This document shows, one piece after another, positions 53,837 to 63,353 of a stretch of DNA of 64,000 nt. Each line of letters opens with the position of its first letter. Position 1 is the first letter of the stretch. Below the pieces are notes generated by a model, which saw only the letters and a program-made list of their open reading frames with translations, had not been told where the DNA came from and made no database searches. The position numbers and the translations under genes are program-made. The DNA lies in contig JBQTHL010000072.1 in NCBI GenBank assembly GCA_052389915.1, positions 1 to 64,000 of the forward strand. Reading direction: 5' to 3'. This stretch comes from Panacagrimonas sp052389915. Lineage in GTDB: Bacteria > Pseudomonadota > Gammaproteobacteria > Nevskiales > Nevskiaceae.

Positions 53837-54682
53837 ATGAACCTGTTGAAATCCATTTTCGTCACCAGCTACATCATGGCGGGCATGGCCGGTCTGATTT
53901 CGGCCATCGTTTCGCTCACCGACAGCGGCCTGCAATCGCCGTGGCTCGGCACCGCGCTCGCTTGCGCCGGGCCAGCGGTATTTTTCTCGCACATCATGCT
54001 GATGCCGCGCGCGCGCACCTCGCGCAATCTCAACCTGGTCATCGGCGCGGGCGTGATCGGCACGATACTGAGCCTGGTGCTGGGCGGTGCCCCCACCAGC
54101 CTGCCCGTGCTGATCGCTGCGGGTGTAGGTGTCTTCGGATCGCTGACCTACGTGTTCTGGTACTCCCGTTTCGGCGCAGCCATGAACGCGGCGCTGACCG
54201 AGGGCGCCATGCTGCCTGCCTTGGAGCTGAGCGAGAACGGCAAGCGCTTTTCGCTCGCGCAGTTGACGGCCAAGCCCGCGCTGTGGGTGTTCTACCGCGG
54301 CAACTGGTGCCCGCTGTGCATGGCGCAGATCAAAGAAATTGCAGCGCAATACCGCGAGCTGGCGCGACGCGGCGTGGAGGTGTATTTGGTCAGCCCGCAG
54401 TCGGAAGCCAAAAGCCAGGCGCTGGCCAAGAAGATGGACGCGCCGATGCACTTCATGACCGATACCGGCAATCGCGCTGCGGAGGCGCTCGGCATCAAGG
54501 TCGAGAACGGCCTGCCCGCCGGGTTCCAGGCGCTGGGCTACGACACCGACGTGCCGCGTCCCACCGTGTTCATCACCGCGCCCGGCGGCAAGGTGATTTT
54601 CTGCGACGTGACCGACAACTACCGTGTGCGCCCGGAGCCGGCGTCGTTCTTCCCGGTGCTGAATCGCCACGCGATCGTCTGA
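53837..54682 (+). CDS. Membrane-anchored AhpC/TSA-type thioredoxin-fold protein
   Basis: 281 residues. About four membrane helices occupy residues 1-110 (IFVTSYIMAGMAGLISAIVS, LIAAGVGVFGSLTYVFWYS). A thioredoxin-like domain follows with FYRGNWCPLCMAQIKEIA, which places Cys-x-x-Cys (CPLC) where peroxiredoxin-like/AhpC-TSA proteins have their redox pair. The end (PRPTVFITAPGGKVIFCDVTDNYRVRPEP) fits the same fold. It probably reduces peroxides or disulfides at the membrane. RBS GGAGAGAATC precedes the ATG; it lies 37 bp after tetR and 24 bp before a GST gene. Confidence 0.87.
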   Translation: MNLLKSIFVTSYIMAGMAGLISAIVSLTDSGLQSPWLGTALACAGPAVFFSHIMLMPRARTSRNLNLVIGAGVIGTILSLVLGGAPTSLPVLIAAGVGVFGSLTYVFWYSRFGAAMNAALTEGAMLPALELSENGKRFSLAQLTAKPALWVFYRGNWCPLCMAQIKEIAAQYRELARRGVEVYLVSPQSEAKSQALAKKMDAPMHFMTDTGNRAAEALGIKVENGLPAGFQALGYDTDVPRPTVFITAPGGKVIFCDVTDNYRVRPEPASFFPVLNRHAIV

Positions 54683-54706
54683 AGTTCTTGTTCAACGGAG
54701 ACAACC

Positions 54707-55396
54707 ATGATTGACCTCTACACCTCGGCCACGCCCAACGGCTGGAAGGCTTCCATCCTTCTCGAAGAACTCGGCGTGCCCTACGAGCTGCACGCGATTT
54801 CCTTGTCCAAGCAGGATCAGAAGCAGCCGGACTATCTGAAGATCAACCCGAACGGCCGCATCCCGACCATCGTCGATCGTGAGGCTGATAATTTCGCCGT
54901 GTTCGAGAGCGGCGCGATCATGATTTATCTGGCCGAGAAATACGGCCGCTTCATGCCCAAGGACGTGAAGGGCCGCTCCGAGGTGATCCAGTGGGTGATG
55001 TTCCAGATGGGCGGCATCGGGCCGATGCAGGGCCAGGCCAATGTGTTCTTCCGCTACGCGCCGGAAAAGATTCCCTACGCCATCGAGCGTTATCAGACCG
55101 AAACCAAGCGCCTTTACCGAGTGCTCGACACGCGCCTCGAAGGCCGCGAGTACCTGTGCGGCGAATACTCGATTGCTGACATGGCGAACTGGTCCTGGGT
55201 GTCGCTGCACTTCTGGGCCGGCGTGGACGTCGATGATCTACCGAACCTGAAGCGATGGATGGCGGCGATTGCGGCGCGCCCTGCGGTGCAGCGCGGCATC
55301 GCGATTCCCGAACCGATTCAACTCGGCGGTGATGGCGAAGCGGTGAAGAAGATGGCGCAGTCCATGCTCGTAACCGGCGCCAAGGCTGCGGCGTAA
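54707..55396 (+). CDS. Glutathione S-transferase, YfcG/Nu-class-like
   Basis: 229 residues. An N-terminal thioredoxin-fold domain (MIDLYTSATPNGWKASILLEELGVPYELH, KINPNGRIPTIVD, VFESGAIMIYLAEKYG) and a helical C-terminal domain (YLCGEYSIADMANWSWVSLHFWAGVDVDDLPNLKRWMAAIAARPA). The TxPNG start resembles YfcG, a disulfide-bond reductase using glutathione. RBS CGGAGAC precedes the start. Second gene after tetR in an apparent redox-stress unit. Confidence 0.93.
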   Translation: MIDLYTSATPNGWKASILLEELGVPYELHAISLSKQDQKQPDYLKINPNGRIPTIVDREADNFAVFESGAIMIYLAEKYGRFMPKDVKGRSEVIQWVMFQMGGIGPMQGQANVFFRYAPEKIPYAIERYQTETKRLYRVLDTRLEGREYLCGEYSIADMANWSWVSLHFWAGVDVDDLPNLKRWMAAIAARPAVQRGIAIPEPIQLGGDGEAVKKMAQSMLVTGAKAAA

Positions 55397-55510
55397 TCCG
55401 CGTAAAGGTGGCCTATCTGGAATGTAGGACGCGCACCCGGTCGCGCCGGGTCGCGCTGACCTACCATGATGGCGTGGCATTCGAACAAACAGTATTGAGG
55501 AGAGCAGCCA

Positions 55511-56143
55511 ATGAAATTCTACGATTGCGCGATTGCGCCCAGCCCGCGCCGCGTGCGCATTTTCCTGGCGGAAAAAGGCTTGAGCCTCGACACCGTCCAG
55601 ATCGACCTGATGACCGGCGAGAACCTGAAGCCGGAATTCCTGAAGGTCAATCCACGCGGCATCGTGCCGGTGCTGCAACTCGATGACGGTAGCTGCATCG
55701 ACGAATCGACTTCGATCTGCCGGTATATCGAGGACCTGCATCCCCACCCGCCGCTCATGGGCACGGATGCCAAAAGTCGGGCGGTGATCGACTCGCGCAA
55801 CCGGCACATGGAGGCCGACGGCTTCCGCGCGGTTGCCGAGGCGTTCCGAAACTCCACGCCGGCCTTTGCGAAGCGTGGCCTCGCCGGTGTGGCCGCGGAG
55901 ATACCCGCGATTCCCGCGCTTGCGGAACGAGGCTTTGCCGGCATCGCCCGATTCTTCGACCAGATCGAAGGCTACCTGTCGCAGTCGGAATTTATCGCGG
56001 GCGATCAATTCTCGATTGCGGACATCACGGCCTTGTGCGTCGTGGACTTCGCGGGATGGGTCAAACAGACGGTGCCGGAGCAGCACGCGCGCACGCGGCG
56101 CTGGCACCAGACTGTTTCAGCGAGGCCGAGCGCCAAGGCTTGA
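55511..56143 (+). CDS. Glutathione S-transferase family protein
   Basis: 210 residues: MKFYDCAIAPSPRRVRIFLAEKGLSLDTVQIDL, then LKVNPRGIVPVLQLDDGSCIDESTSICRYIEDL (GSH-binding side) and a C-terminal helical domain (YLSQSEFIAGDQFSIADITALCVVDFAGW). The Ser in the APSPRR position is a candidate catalytic residue. AGGAGAG lies before the ATG. Separated by 114 bp from the previous GST, which it does not closely resemble. Confidence 0.92.
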   Translation: MKFYDCAIAPSPRRVRIFLAEKGLSLDTVQIDLMTGENLKPEFLKVNPRGIVPVLQLDDGSCIDESTSICRYIEDLHPHPPLMGTDAKSRAVIDSRNRHMEADGFRAVAEAFRNSTPAFAKRGLAGVAAEIPAIPALAERGFAGIARFFDQIEGYLSQSEFIAGDQFSIADITALCVVDFAGWVKQTVPEQHARTRRWHQTVSARPSAKA

Positions 56144-56187
56144 ACCGCTCCGACGCACGCGGCACAGTGAATTGGCGCCTTCAGAAA

Positions 56188-57493
56188 ATGAAACGGTTCG
56201 TTGTTGTGGTCGGCCTGGCGCTGGGTGTATGCGCGCCTGCACAGGCCGGTGGCGGATACTTCGTGCTCGGTTACGGCCCTCTGGCGCATCAGTCCGGGGG
56301 AACCTCGACGGCGATCGGACTGGATGCTTTTTCGCAGGAGCGTCCAACCCTGCGAAGCTGTCGGCGGCCGGCGGACGCCTTGACCTCGGCGTGGTGGTGT
56401 TCATGCCCCACCGACGCATCGAGCGTGAGGATTCAGGCACCGTCTACGATTTTTCATCGACCAGCAAGAACACCCTGTTCTTCCTGCCGGAGGCGGGCTA
56501 CGCACGCCGTATCGACGATAGGTTGAGTTGGGGCATCGCTCTCTACGGCAATGGCGGACTCAACACCGAGTCCCCCGACGATACCGGCATCGCGGACACC
56601 AACGGCAATCCGAGCCGTTGTGGCAATCGACCCGGCAACTTCTTTCTGGGTTGCGGAAAGCTGGGGTTCGATCTGAGCCAGCTGATCGTCGCACCGACGC
56701 TGAGTTGGACGTTCGCGCCGGGTCAGAGCCTCGGTATTGCGCCGCTGCTCGCGTATCAGCAATTCGAGGCTATGGCCTGCAAGCCTTCGAAGGCGTCTCC
56801 GCTCATCCAGACGCGGTCACCAACCAGGGCTATGACTCTTCGTTCGGTGCGGGCGTACGCGTCGGCTGGTACGGAACGCTCAAGCCCTGGTTCGCGTTGG
56901 GCGCTGCTTACTCGACGCGCGTCTACATGCAGGACTTCGAGGAGTACCGGGGTCTGCTCGCTGGCGGTGGGTCGTTCGACATCCCCGCGAACTACAGCGT
57001 CGGTATTGCGCTCACGCCGACGCCGGAACTGGTCGTCGGCATCGACGTGCAGCGCATCGAGTTCGGCGAGATCAAGGCGCTGGGAAATGGCGTGCTGAAT
57101 TCCCTGCAGGATCCGCAAGGGAGCCCTCTCGGCAGCCGCCGCGGCAGTGGATTCAACTGGAGCAACCAGACCAATTACCGCATCGGCGTTGCGTACACGG
57201 TGATACCGCGTCTCACCATTCGCGGCGGCTTCGCCTACGGCAAGCGCCCACAGAGAGACACGGGCCCTGATTCGGTGAGCTTCAACCTGCTCGCGCCCAG
57301 CCCGCTGCGCAATGTGACCGCGGGCTTCTCCTGGGATCTGAACCCCCAAAGCGCTCTGCAGTTCGCTTATGGGCGCTACCTCAAAGGAACCTACAACGGC
57401 CCTTCGGCAACGGCCGGACTTGGCGTCGGAGGCGACGAGTCCGTTACACCCTACGTCGATACGTTGTGGCTGGGATGGAGCCGGCGATTCTGA
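56188..57493 (+). pseudogene. FadL/OmpP1-family outer-membrane transporter with two frame disruptions
   Basis: A FadL-type long-chain/aromatic hydrocarbon porin of about 434 codons spread over three frames. The first part (MKRFVVVVGLALGVCAPAQAGGGYFVLGYGP, signal peptide; GGTSTAIGLDAF) breaks in a T-run at 56328-56332. The second (FAGASNPAKLSAAGGRLDLG through LLAYQQFEA) breaks near 56768-56772. The third runs YGLQAFEGVSAHPDAVTNQG to SVTPYVDTLWLGWSRRF. Both breaks are explained by single missing bases. The product would import hydrophobic substrates, fitting the monooxygenase genes nearby. Real decay or sequencing error cannot be distinguished here. Confidence 0.85.
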
Positions 57494-57856
57494 GGGCGGG
57501 CGGAGTCGATCATCGAGATCATGACGGGCAGGCCGTTCCGTTTCCGGGCGGAGCGCCAGCTTCAAAAAGTTGCAGGCAATGCCGGCCACTGAGGTCTCAT
57601 CCGTGGCTCCGTCTTTCGTTCGCGTCACCGAGCTATCACGGCTAAATCCCAACGGCCGCTTTAAGGCATCGACTTTCACTCGCCGGTCGGCAGCTCAGGG
57701 CTGGTTCGCGACCTATGGGAGATGGACGCAACGCGCTAGGAACGGAAATCTGTCAGTGACGGCCATGGCCAACGTAGACCTGCGTATTGATCGACGACAC
57801 GAGCGAAGCTGCGGCGATAGCAATTCGATATTCGCCGGAGCGATGCCGCTACGCGA
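57494..57856. other. Intergenic gap between convergent FadL-type and AraC genes
   Basis: About 360 bp in which I find no convincing gene, RNA or strong hairpin. Short frames here have unlikely composition and no family resemblance. The base composition dips slightly in G+C around 57590-57660. Confidence 0.5.
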
Positions 57857-58897
57857 TCATCGCCGGGCGAGTCGCGGAAAAATCTTCGCGTCTATCTTTA
57901 GAGCACTTCGCTGACTGCGCACAGAGGTGCCGTGCCAGCGGCGGAAAGAACGGCTCAGCGACGTCGGGTCGCCGTACCCGAGTCGCGACGCCACCTGTGT
58001 GACGTTCAGACCGGAGTGCTGCAGGTACTTCTGAGCAAGATCTGCGCGGACGGAGTCCTTGATAGAGCGGAAGCTTTGCCCCGCTTGGTTCAGGTGCAAT
58101 TGCAAGGTGCGCGTCGAAATCCCGATCGCCTGACTCACGTCGTCCGCGGAACACGACCCGTAAGGCAGCAGCACTCGGATCAGGCCCTCGACCTGTAGCT
58201 CGATCGGAGCAGCCGGGGATCCATCGTCGTCACGCAACACCTTTTGCACCAGGGATCGCACGCGCGGTTCCCCGGCCGAATGCGGACGACGCAGGATCGC
58301 CGCATCCAGCTCGATGGAGTTGTGTTCGCCGTTGAAGTGCAGATGGGGTCCGAATATCCGCCGGTGCAGCCGCAGATCCGAAGGGGCTTCGTGCCGGAAG
58401 TGCACGCCCGGCGGCGTCCAGCCCGGGGCTCCGTGCATCCGGATCTCGCCGAGAATTGTGGCGACCGCGTACTCCGACATCTGCACTTCGCTCTCACCGT
58501 GCCCGGTGGCCACCGACCAGTGGAGCAGCCCGCCAGCTTTTGTTGGCTGATATGCCATCACGGCGGCGCTGCTGTAGAGGTCGAAGTGCTTCGCCAGATC
58601 GATGCACATCTGCTCGACCGTCTGCGCGTTGCGCAGCAGCACCCACAGGGGTCCAATCACTGCACCCAGATGCGCCCTCGCCGACATCTCGAGGCCAAAA
58701 GTGCGGCGTCGGCAGGTAGTTGCCGCCAATTCGAAGAACGCCATCACAGCGCGGCCGCTCACGAGCAGATCCGGATCCGACAGGGCGGCCAGCGGAACGC
58801 CGGACTTGCGGGCGATCGGGCCAGGTTTGCGTCCGCACAGCCGGATCTTCTCGGCGGCACCGCTCAGGATGATGCTACCTACCAGTGGTCCGGCCAT
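57857..58897 (-). CDS. AraC-family regulator with N-terminal arabinose-binding-like domain
   Basis: 346 residues. The N-terminal ~200 residues have the pattern of the AraC 'arabinose-binding' ligand domain found in OruR/MmsR-type regulators (FFELAATTCRRRTFGLEMSARAHLGAVIGPLWVLLRNAQTVEQM). The C-terminal double helix-turn-helix is clear (SQAIGISTRTLQLHLNQAGQSFRSIKDSVRADLAQKYLQ, and VTQVASRLGYGDPTSLSRSFRRWHG). It is transcribed away from the monooxygenase-esterase gene, and the shared upstream region holds two direct repeats. It probably activates that gene in response to a lipophilic substrate. Confidence 0.93.
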   Translation of the reverse strand: MAGPLVGSIILSGAAEKIRLCGRKPGPIARKSGVPLAALSDPDLLVSGRAVMAFFELAATTCRRRTFGLEMSARAHLGAVIGPLWVLLRNAQTVEQMCIDLAKHFDLYSSAAVMAYQPTKAGGLLHWSVATGHGESEVQMSEYAVATILGEIRMHGAPGWTPPGVHFRHEAPSDLRLHRRIFGPHLHFNGEHNSIELDAAILRRPHSAGEPRVRSLVQKVLRDDDGSPAAPIELQVEGLIRVLLPYGSCSADDVSQAIGISTRTLQLHLNQAGQSFRSIKDSVRADLAQKYLQHSGLNVTQVASRLGYGDPTSLSRSFRRWHGTSVRSQRSALKIDAKIFPRLARR

Positions 58898-58916
58898 GCT
58901 CGGGCTCTCCAGATTG

Positions 58917-58952
58917 TTGCGGAAACTGCCAGAATCTTTGCGGATTCTGCCA
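58917..58952. promoter_or_regulatory. Pair of direct repeats, probable AraC-type operator
   Basis: TTGCGGAAACTGCCA (58917-58931) and TTGCGGATTCTGCCA (58938-58952) differ at two adjacent bases and start 21 bp apart, that is two helical turns, the classic spacing of AraC-family half-sites. They lie 20-55 bp upstream of the AraC start and about 80-115 bp upstream of the divergent monooxygenase ATG, so binding could both autoregulate and activate. Confidence 0.65.
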
Positions 58953-59030
58953 AGTAGCGAGTAACGTCTCTCGACATACTATTGCAAGCTCGCTCTTCCG
59001 GGACGAGTCATAACGAGAGAGGAGACCACC

Positions 59031-61627
59031 ATGAATCAGCAGTTCGACGTCGTCGTCATCGGGGCCGGCTTTGCGGGCCTTTACGCCATCCACCGGCTGC
59101 GTGACGATCTTGGCCTCAATGTCGTGGGAATCGATGCCGCTGGCGGTGTAGGTGGAACCTGGTGGTGGAACCGTTACCCTGGCGCGCGATGCGACATCGA
59201 GTCGGTGCATTACTCCTACTCGTTCTCCGACGAGATCCAGCGTGAGTGGAAATGGTCCGAGCGCTACGCCGGCCAGCCCGAAATCCTGCGCTACCTCGAA
59301 TTCGTGGCGGACAAGTTCGATCTGCGTCGCTCGTTCCGCTTCGGCCGGCGCGTGACGTCCACCGTGTGGAGCGAGGCCGATGCGCGCTGGACCGTGACCA
59401 CGGATACCGGCGAGACAATCACCGCGCGCTTCGTCATCGCCGGCACCGGCAACGTGACGGTGCCCAAATCGCAAGCCGAATTTCCCGGCTTCGAGCGCTA
59501 CAAGGGGCCGGTGTACTTCACCGGCAGCTGGCCGCACGAGGGCGTCGACTTCACCGGCAAGCGCGTCGGCGTGATCGGAACCGGCTCGAGCGGCATCCAG
59601 CTGATTCCGCAAATCGCGAAACAGGCGGCGCACGTCACCCCGTGTTCCAGCGCACGCCGAACTACGCGGTGGCGATGCAGAACAAGAAGCTCACACCCGA
59701 GCAGCAGCAATGGAACGCACAAAACTGGCAACAGGTGCGTGACAAGACGCGGCAGCGCTTCCTTGGCGTGCCCTACGCCAACCCCGCGCCCAGCGCTCTG
59801 GCGGTCAGCCCGGAGGAGCGACATGCGCGCTATGACGAGCTGTGGGAAAAGGGCGGCTTCAACCTGCTGACGTCGAGCTACGCCGACCTGCTAACCGACG
59901 AGCGCGCCAACGCAACCGTGGCGGAGTTTGTCCGTGAAAAGATCCGCGGGAAGGTCAAGGACCCCGCGCTGGCCGAGATCCTGTGCCCCAAGGATCATCC
60001 CTACGCGACCAAGCGGCCGACCGTGGAGGAGGACTACTACGAAACCTTCAATCGCGAAAACGTCAGCCTGGTCGACCTGCGCGCCACGCCTCTCGAGGAA
60101 GTGACCGAGAAAGGAATCCGTATCGGCGGCAAGGAGCACGAGTTCGATGCGATCGCGCTGGCCACGGGCTTTGACGCCGTGACGGGCGCGTTGTTCGCGC
60201 TGGGCATCGTCGGGCGCAATGGCGAGCGGCTGCAGGATCACTGGGTGCACGGTCCCCGGACGTATCTTGGCGTCGCGAGCGCCGGGTTCCCGAACCTCTT
60301 CACCATCACCGGGCCAACTAGCGCCGTCATCCTCTACAACAACCCGCTGGCGATCGAGGACCACGTCAACTTCGCGGTCGACGCGATCCGGCATGTGCTC
60401 GCCAAGGGCGCGAAGACCTTCGAGGCGGACGCGGCGTCGGAAGCGGCCTGGTTCAAGATGGTGAGCGATACGCTGAACATGACGCTCTTCCCGCGCGCCA
60501 ACTCCTGGTACATGGGCGCCAACATTCCCGGCAAGCCGCGCAGCGTGTTCATGTTCGCCGGCTCGGCGCCGCTGTATCGCGAAATGTGCAGGGACGTGGT
60601 GGACCACGGCTATGCCGGCTTCAGCCTCGACGGTGCGCCGGCGGACCGCGTGCCGCCGATGATCCGCATCGACGCCGGCGTGGCGAGCGTCGTCGGCGCC
60701 ATGCTGATGGAGGAAACCAAGTCGCTCGAAGAGTGCTCCGTCGAAGAGGCGCGGGCCGTGGTCGAGAGCTTCATCGATCTGCAGAAGCCGGTGCCCGCGT
60801 CCGTCGAGCGGATCGAGACGACCTACCCGGGTCCGGCGGATGCGCGCCCGGTCTACATCTACAAGCCTCGGAACGCGAGGGGTCCGCTGCCGGTGATCGT
60901 GTATCTGCATGGCGGCGGTTTCATCGCCGGCAGCATCAACATGTGCGCCGGCGTCTGCGGCAACCTGGCGGAGGACCTGCAGGCGATCGTCGTCTCGCCG
61001 AGCTACCGGCTCGCGCCCGAAGCCCCGTTCCCGGCGGCGACAAACGACACGTTCGCGGCGCTGAAGTGGACGGCGGCGACCATCGCGAAACACGGCGGCG
61101 ATCCGAAGCGGCTCGTCGTGATGGGCGAGAGCGCGGGCGGGCTGCTCTCCGCCGTCGCAGCGCAGCGTGCGCGTGACGAAGGCGGCCCAGCGCTGGCCGG
61201 CCAGGTGCTGATCTATCCGACCATCGATGCCGAAGCGAACACGCGCTCAAGAGTCGAGTACGCGAATGGACCCGTGCTCAAGACCGTTGCGGCAGTGGGC
61301 ATGTGGGGCGCCTACCTCGGTGACATGGCCAAGGCTGCGTCGCCGCTGGCCTCCCCGGGTCGCGCGAAGTCGCTGGCGGGTCTGGCACCCGCGCTGATCC
61401 TTTCGGCCGAATGCGACCCGACCTGCGATGAGGGCGAGGACTACGGCCGCGCGATGCAAGCGGCCGGCGTTCCCGTGCGCATCCATCGGCTAGAGGGGCT
61501 GGTCCACGCGGTGTTCTACATGTCGCGCTATGTCCCGCGGACCGCGGAGATCACGCAGCAGGTCGGCGTGTTCCTGAAATCACTCCAGGTGGAGCACAGC
61601 GCTCGCGAAGCAGAGACGCTCGCCTGA
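59031..61627 (+). pseudogene. Baeyer-Villiger monooxygenase fused to an HSL-type esterase, one frameshift
   Basis: A reconstructed ~865-residue fusion. The first frame (59031 to about 59640) has VVVIGAGFAGLYAIHRLR (FAD), GTWWWNRYPGARCDIES, the Baeyer-Villiger fingerprint FTGSWPHEGVD (from residue 163) and GVIGTGSSGIQLIP (NADPH). At the C-run 59638-59641 the frame shifts; the second frame resumes with VFQRTPNYAVAMQNKK and runs to 61627. It completes the monooxygenase to about 60720. An alpha/beta hydrolase of the hormone-sensitive-lipase type follows with HGGGF (60908), GESAGG (61124), an Asp in SAECDPTCDEG and a His in GLVHAVFYM. Without correction the products are a 280-codon truncated frame and a 650-aa frame from 59675. 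RBS GAGAGGAGACC precedes the start. Confidence 0.88.
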
Positions 61628-61672
61628 GCCAATGCTCACCCTCGGCTTCACCTGACGGAGATTCCTACTGCC

Positions 61673-62158
61673 ATGCCGACCCGCATTGAAGACGAGCTCG
61701 CGATCACGCGCACCATCCAGTTGGTTGCGCGCGCTTACGATCACAAGCGACATCGCGAGCTGCTGCCCCAGGTATTCGAAACGAACGCACGGCAGCACTA
61801 CTACCTGCTGGGGCAGTTCGTGGAGTTCTCGATGCCGGGCGGCATCGATGTGGCCATGTCGTACCACGAGCGCTGTTACGCGACGCAGCATCTGGTCTCG
61901 CCCCCGGTGATCGAATTCGAGAGCGGCGGCGCCGTCGCGCGTACGACCAGCACCGTACACGCGGTGCACGTGCAGATCCTGAAGGACGGCACGCGCGCCA
62001 ACTGGATCCTCGGCGGCTACTACCACGACCTACTCGCCCGTCATCCCGAGGGTTGGCGCATCCGCGAGCGGACGGCCATCGGCACCTACGAGGTCGGTCA
62101 ATTCCACGAAGATGCGCAAGTGTTCCCGGCGCTGGTCGATTACACCAAGCCACTTTGA
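61673..62158 (+). CDS. SnoaL/NTF2-like fold protein
   Basis: 161 residues with the cone-fold pattern of the SnoaL-like superfamily: IEDELAITRTIQLVARAYDHKRHRELL at the N-terminus, EFESGGAVARTTSTVHAVHVQIL and a C-terminal GGYYHDLLARHPEGWRIRERTAIGTY strand pair. Such small proteins act as isomerases, cyclases, hydratases or dehydratases, or as accessory subunits. Being 45 bp after the monooxygenase-esterase gene, it probably acts in the same catabolic pathway. Substrate unknown. Confidence 0.87.
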   Translation: MPTRIEDELAITRTIQLVARAYDHKRHRELLPQVFETNARQHYYLLGQFVEFSMPGGIDVAMSYHERCYATQHLVSPPVIEFESGGAVARTTSTVHAVHVQILKDGTRANWILGGYYHDLLARHPEGWRIRERTAIGTYEVGQFHEDAQVFPALVDYTKPL

Positions 62159-62423
62159 AAACGCAGTGCACGGGCTTACGGGAGACCGTGCCCCCACCCA
62201 TCAACGACGCAGTCAAGTTGTGTTGGCCTCGTGCGCACTGCTGATCTCCACGACTGCTTCTGGGCTTCAAGTGGGGACCGCCCTGCGTCTGCTTTTGGAC
62301 ACGCGCCCCTTCGGGACGACTGACCGAAACGGGCTCGGTGACGCTGCACGCGGATGCGATTCCGTTGAGCACCCTGACCGTTTACGACTGGTGGTGCGTT
62401 TGCAAGTGACGTCTGGAGATTTC

Positions 62424-62882
62424 TTAACTACCATGCGGCGCCTCCAGCGCTCCACCCAGAAACGCTTCCAGCCGCTCCCTTTTCCGCCGCCACGGAATCG
62501 GTTTCCCTCGTTCCCATTCTCCCCACGTCCCTTCATCCACCCCAAATTGGCGCGCCGCCTTCTTCCGCGACCAACCCTGATCGCGACGACAGGCGAGTAT
62601 CCGCTCCGGCAAGGTGGCGGGCTGGGGTGACGGGTCCGGGTCGTAGCCAAGAAAGCGGACGATCGCAGGAATCGCAGCGGTGGGTGGGTTGGTCTTTCCT
62701 TTCTCCCAGTTCAGAACCGTGATGGCATCGACTTCAAATTGTTCCGCAGCTTCCTTCTGGGTAAGCCCCAAGATGGTGCGGTGGCGCTTGACGTGCTCGC
62801 CGAGGGTCCGGGTGTTTCGACATAGTTCTTTAGTTTCAATCCTTTGAGCTGGACGGGCAGGCGGAGGAAAAGGGCAACGCAA
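62424..62882 (-). CDS. Protein with two XRE-type helix-turn-helix domains
   Basis: Up to 152 residues. Two HTH units are visible: TLGEHVKRHRTILGLTQKEAAEQFEVDAITVLNWEKGK and TLPERILACRRDQGWSRKKAARQFGVDEGTWGEWERGK, joined by the FLGYDPDP linker that is typical of a widespread family often found near mobile or composite loci. The start is uncertain: the first ~25 residues come from sequence that touches the yifB-like fragment (from about 62874). No partner gene is obvious. Probably a DNA-binding remnant or accessory regulator. Confidence 0.75.
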   Translation of the reverse strand: MRCPFPPPARPAQRIETKELCRNTRTLGEHVKRHRTILGLTQKEAAEQFEVDAITVLNWEKGKTNPPTAAIPAIVRFLGYDPDPSPQPATLPERILACRRDQGWSRKKAARQFGVDEGTWGEWERGKPIPWRRKRERLEAFLGGALEAPHGS

Positions 62883-63353
62883 CCCTGTATGTGCGGTTAT
62901 TTAGGGGACGTTTCGGGCCGTTGTCGTTGCACGCCAGACCAGGTGAGTCGTTATCGCTCGAAGATTTCCGGGCCGCTGCTCGACCGCATCGATCTGCAAC
63001 TGTTCGTTCCGCGCGTGGAGCGCGAGGCGCTGACCGCAGTGGCCGATCCTGCGGTCGAAACCAGCGCGACCGTGCGAATGCGCGTGATCGCAGCACGCGA
63101 GCGACAACGGGCTCGCGCTGGCAAGCCCAACGCGCGGCTCACGCCCAAGGAAATCGAGCGCGACTGCGTGCTGGACGCGCCGACCAAAACCCTGCTCGAC
63201 ACTGCGATGTCGCGCATGGGTTTGTCGGCACGCGCGTATCACCGCGTGCTCAAGGTGGCGCGAACTCTTGCCGACCTTGGGGGCGCCGCGAACATCTCGA
63301 GCGCTCATCTGGCCGAGGCGCTGCGCCTGCGGGAACTGGATCGCGTTCGCTGA
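62874..63353 (+). pseudogene. Truncated, diverged second copy of the yifB/comM 3' end
   Basis: This stretch aligns without gaps to 51585-52064 of the intact ATPase gene at an offset of 11,289 bp. It encodes only the C-terminal Mg-chelatase domain (MCGYLGDVSGRCRCTPDQV ... LAEALRLRELDRVR), without Walker motifs. By hand I count 26 mismatches over 200 aligned bases (51641-51840), about 87% identity, and recognisable similarity continues some 75 bp past the stop. It lacks its own start and cannot make a functional ATPase. Confidence 0.9.
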
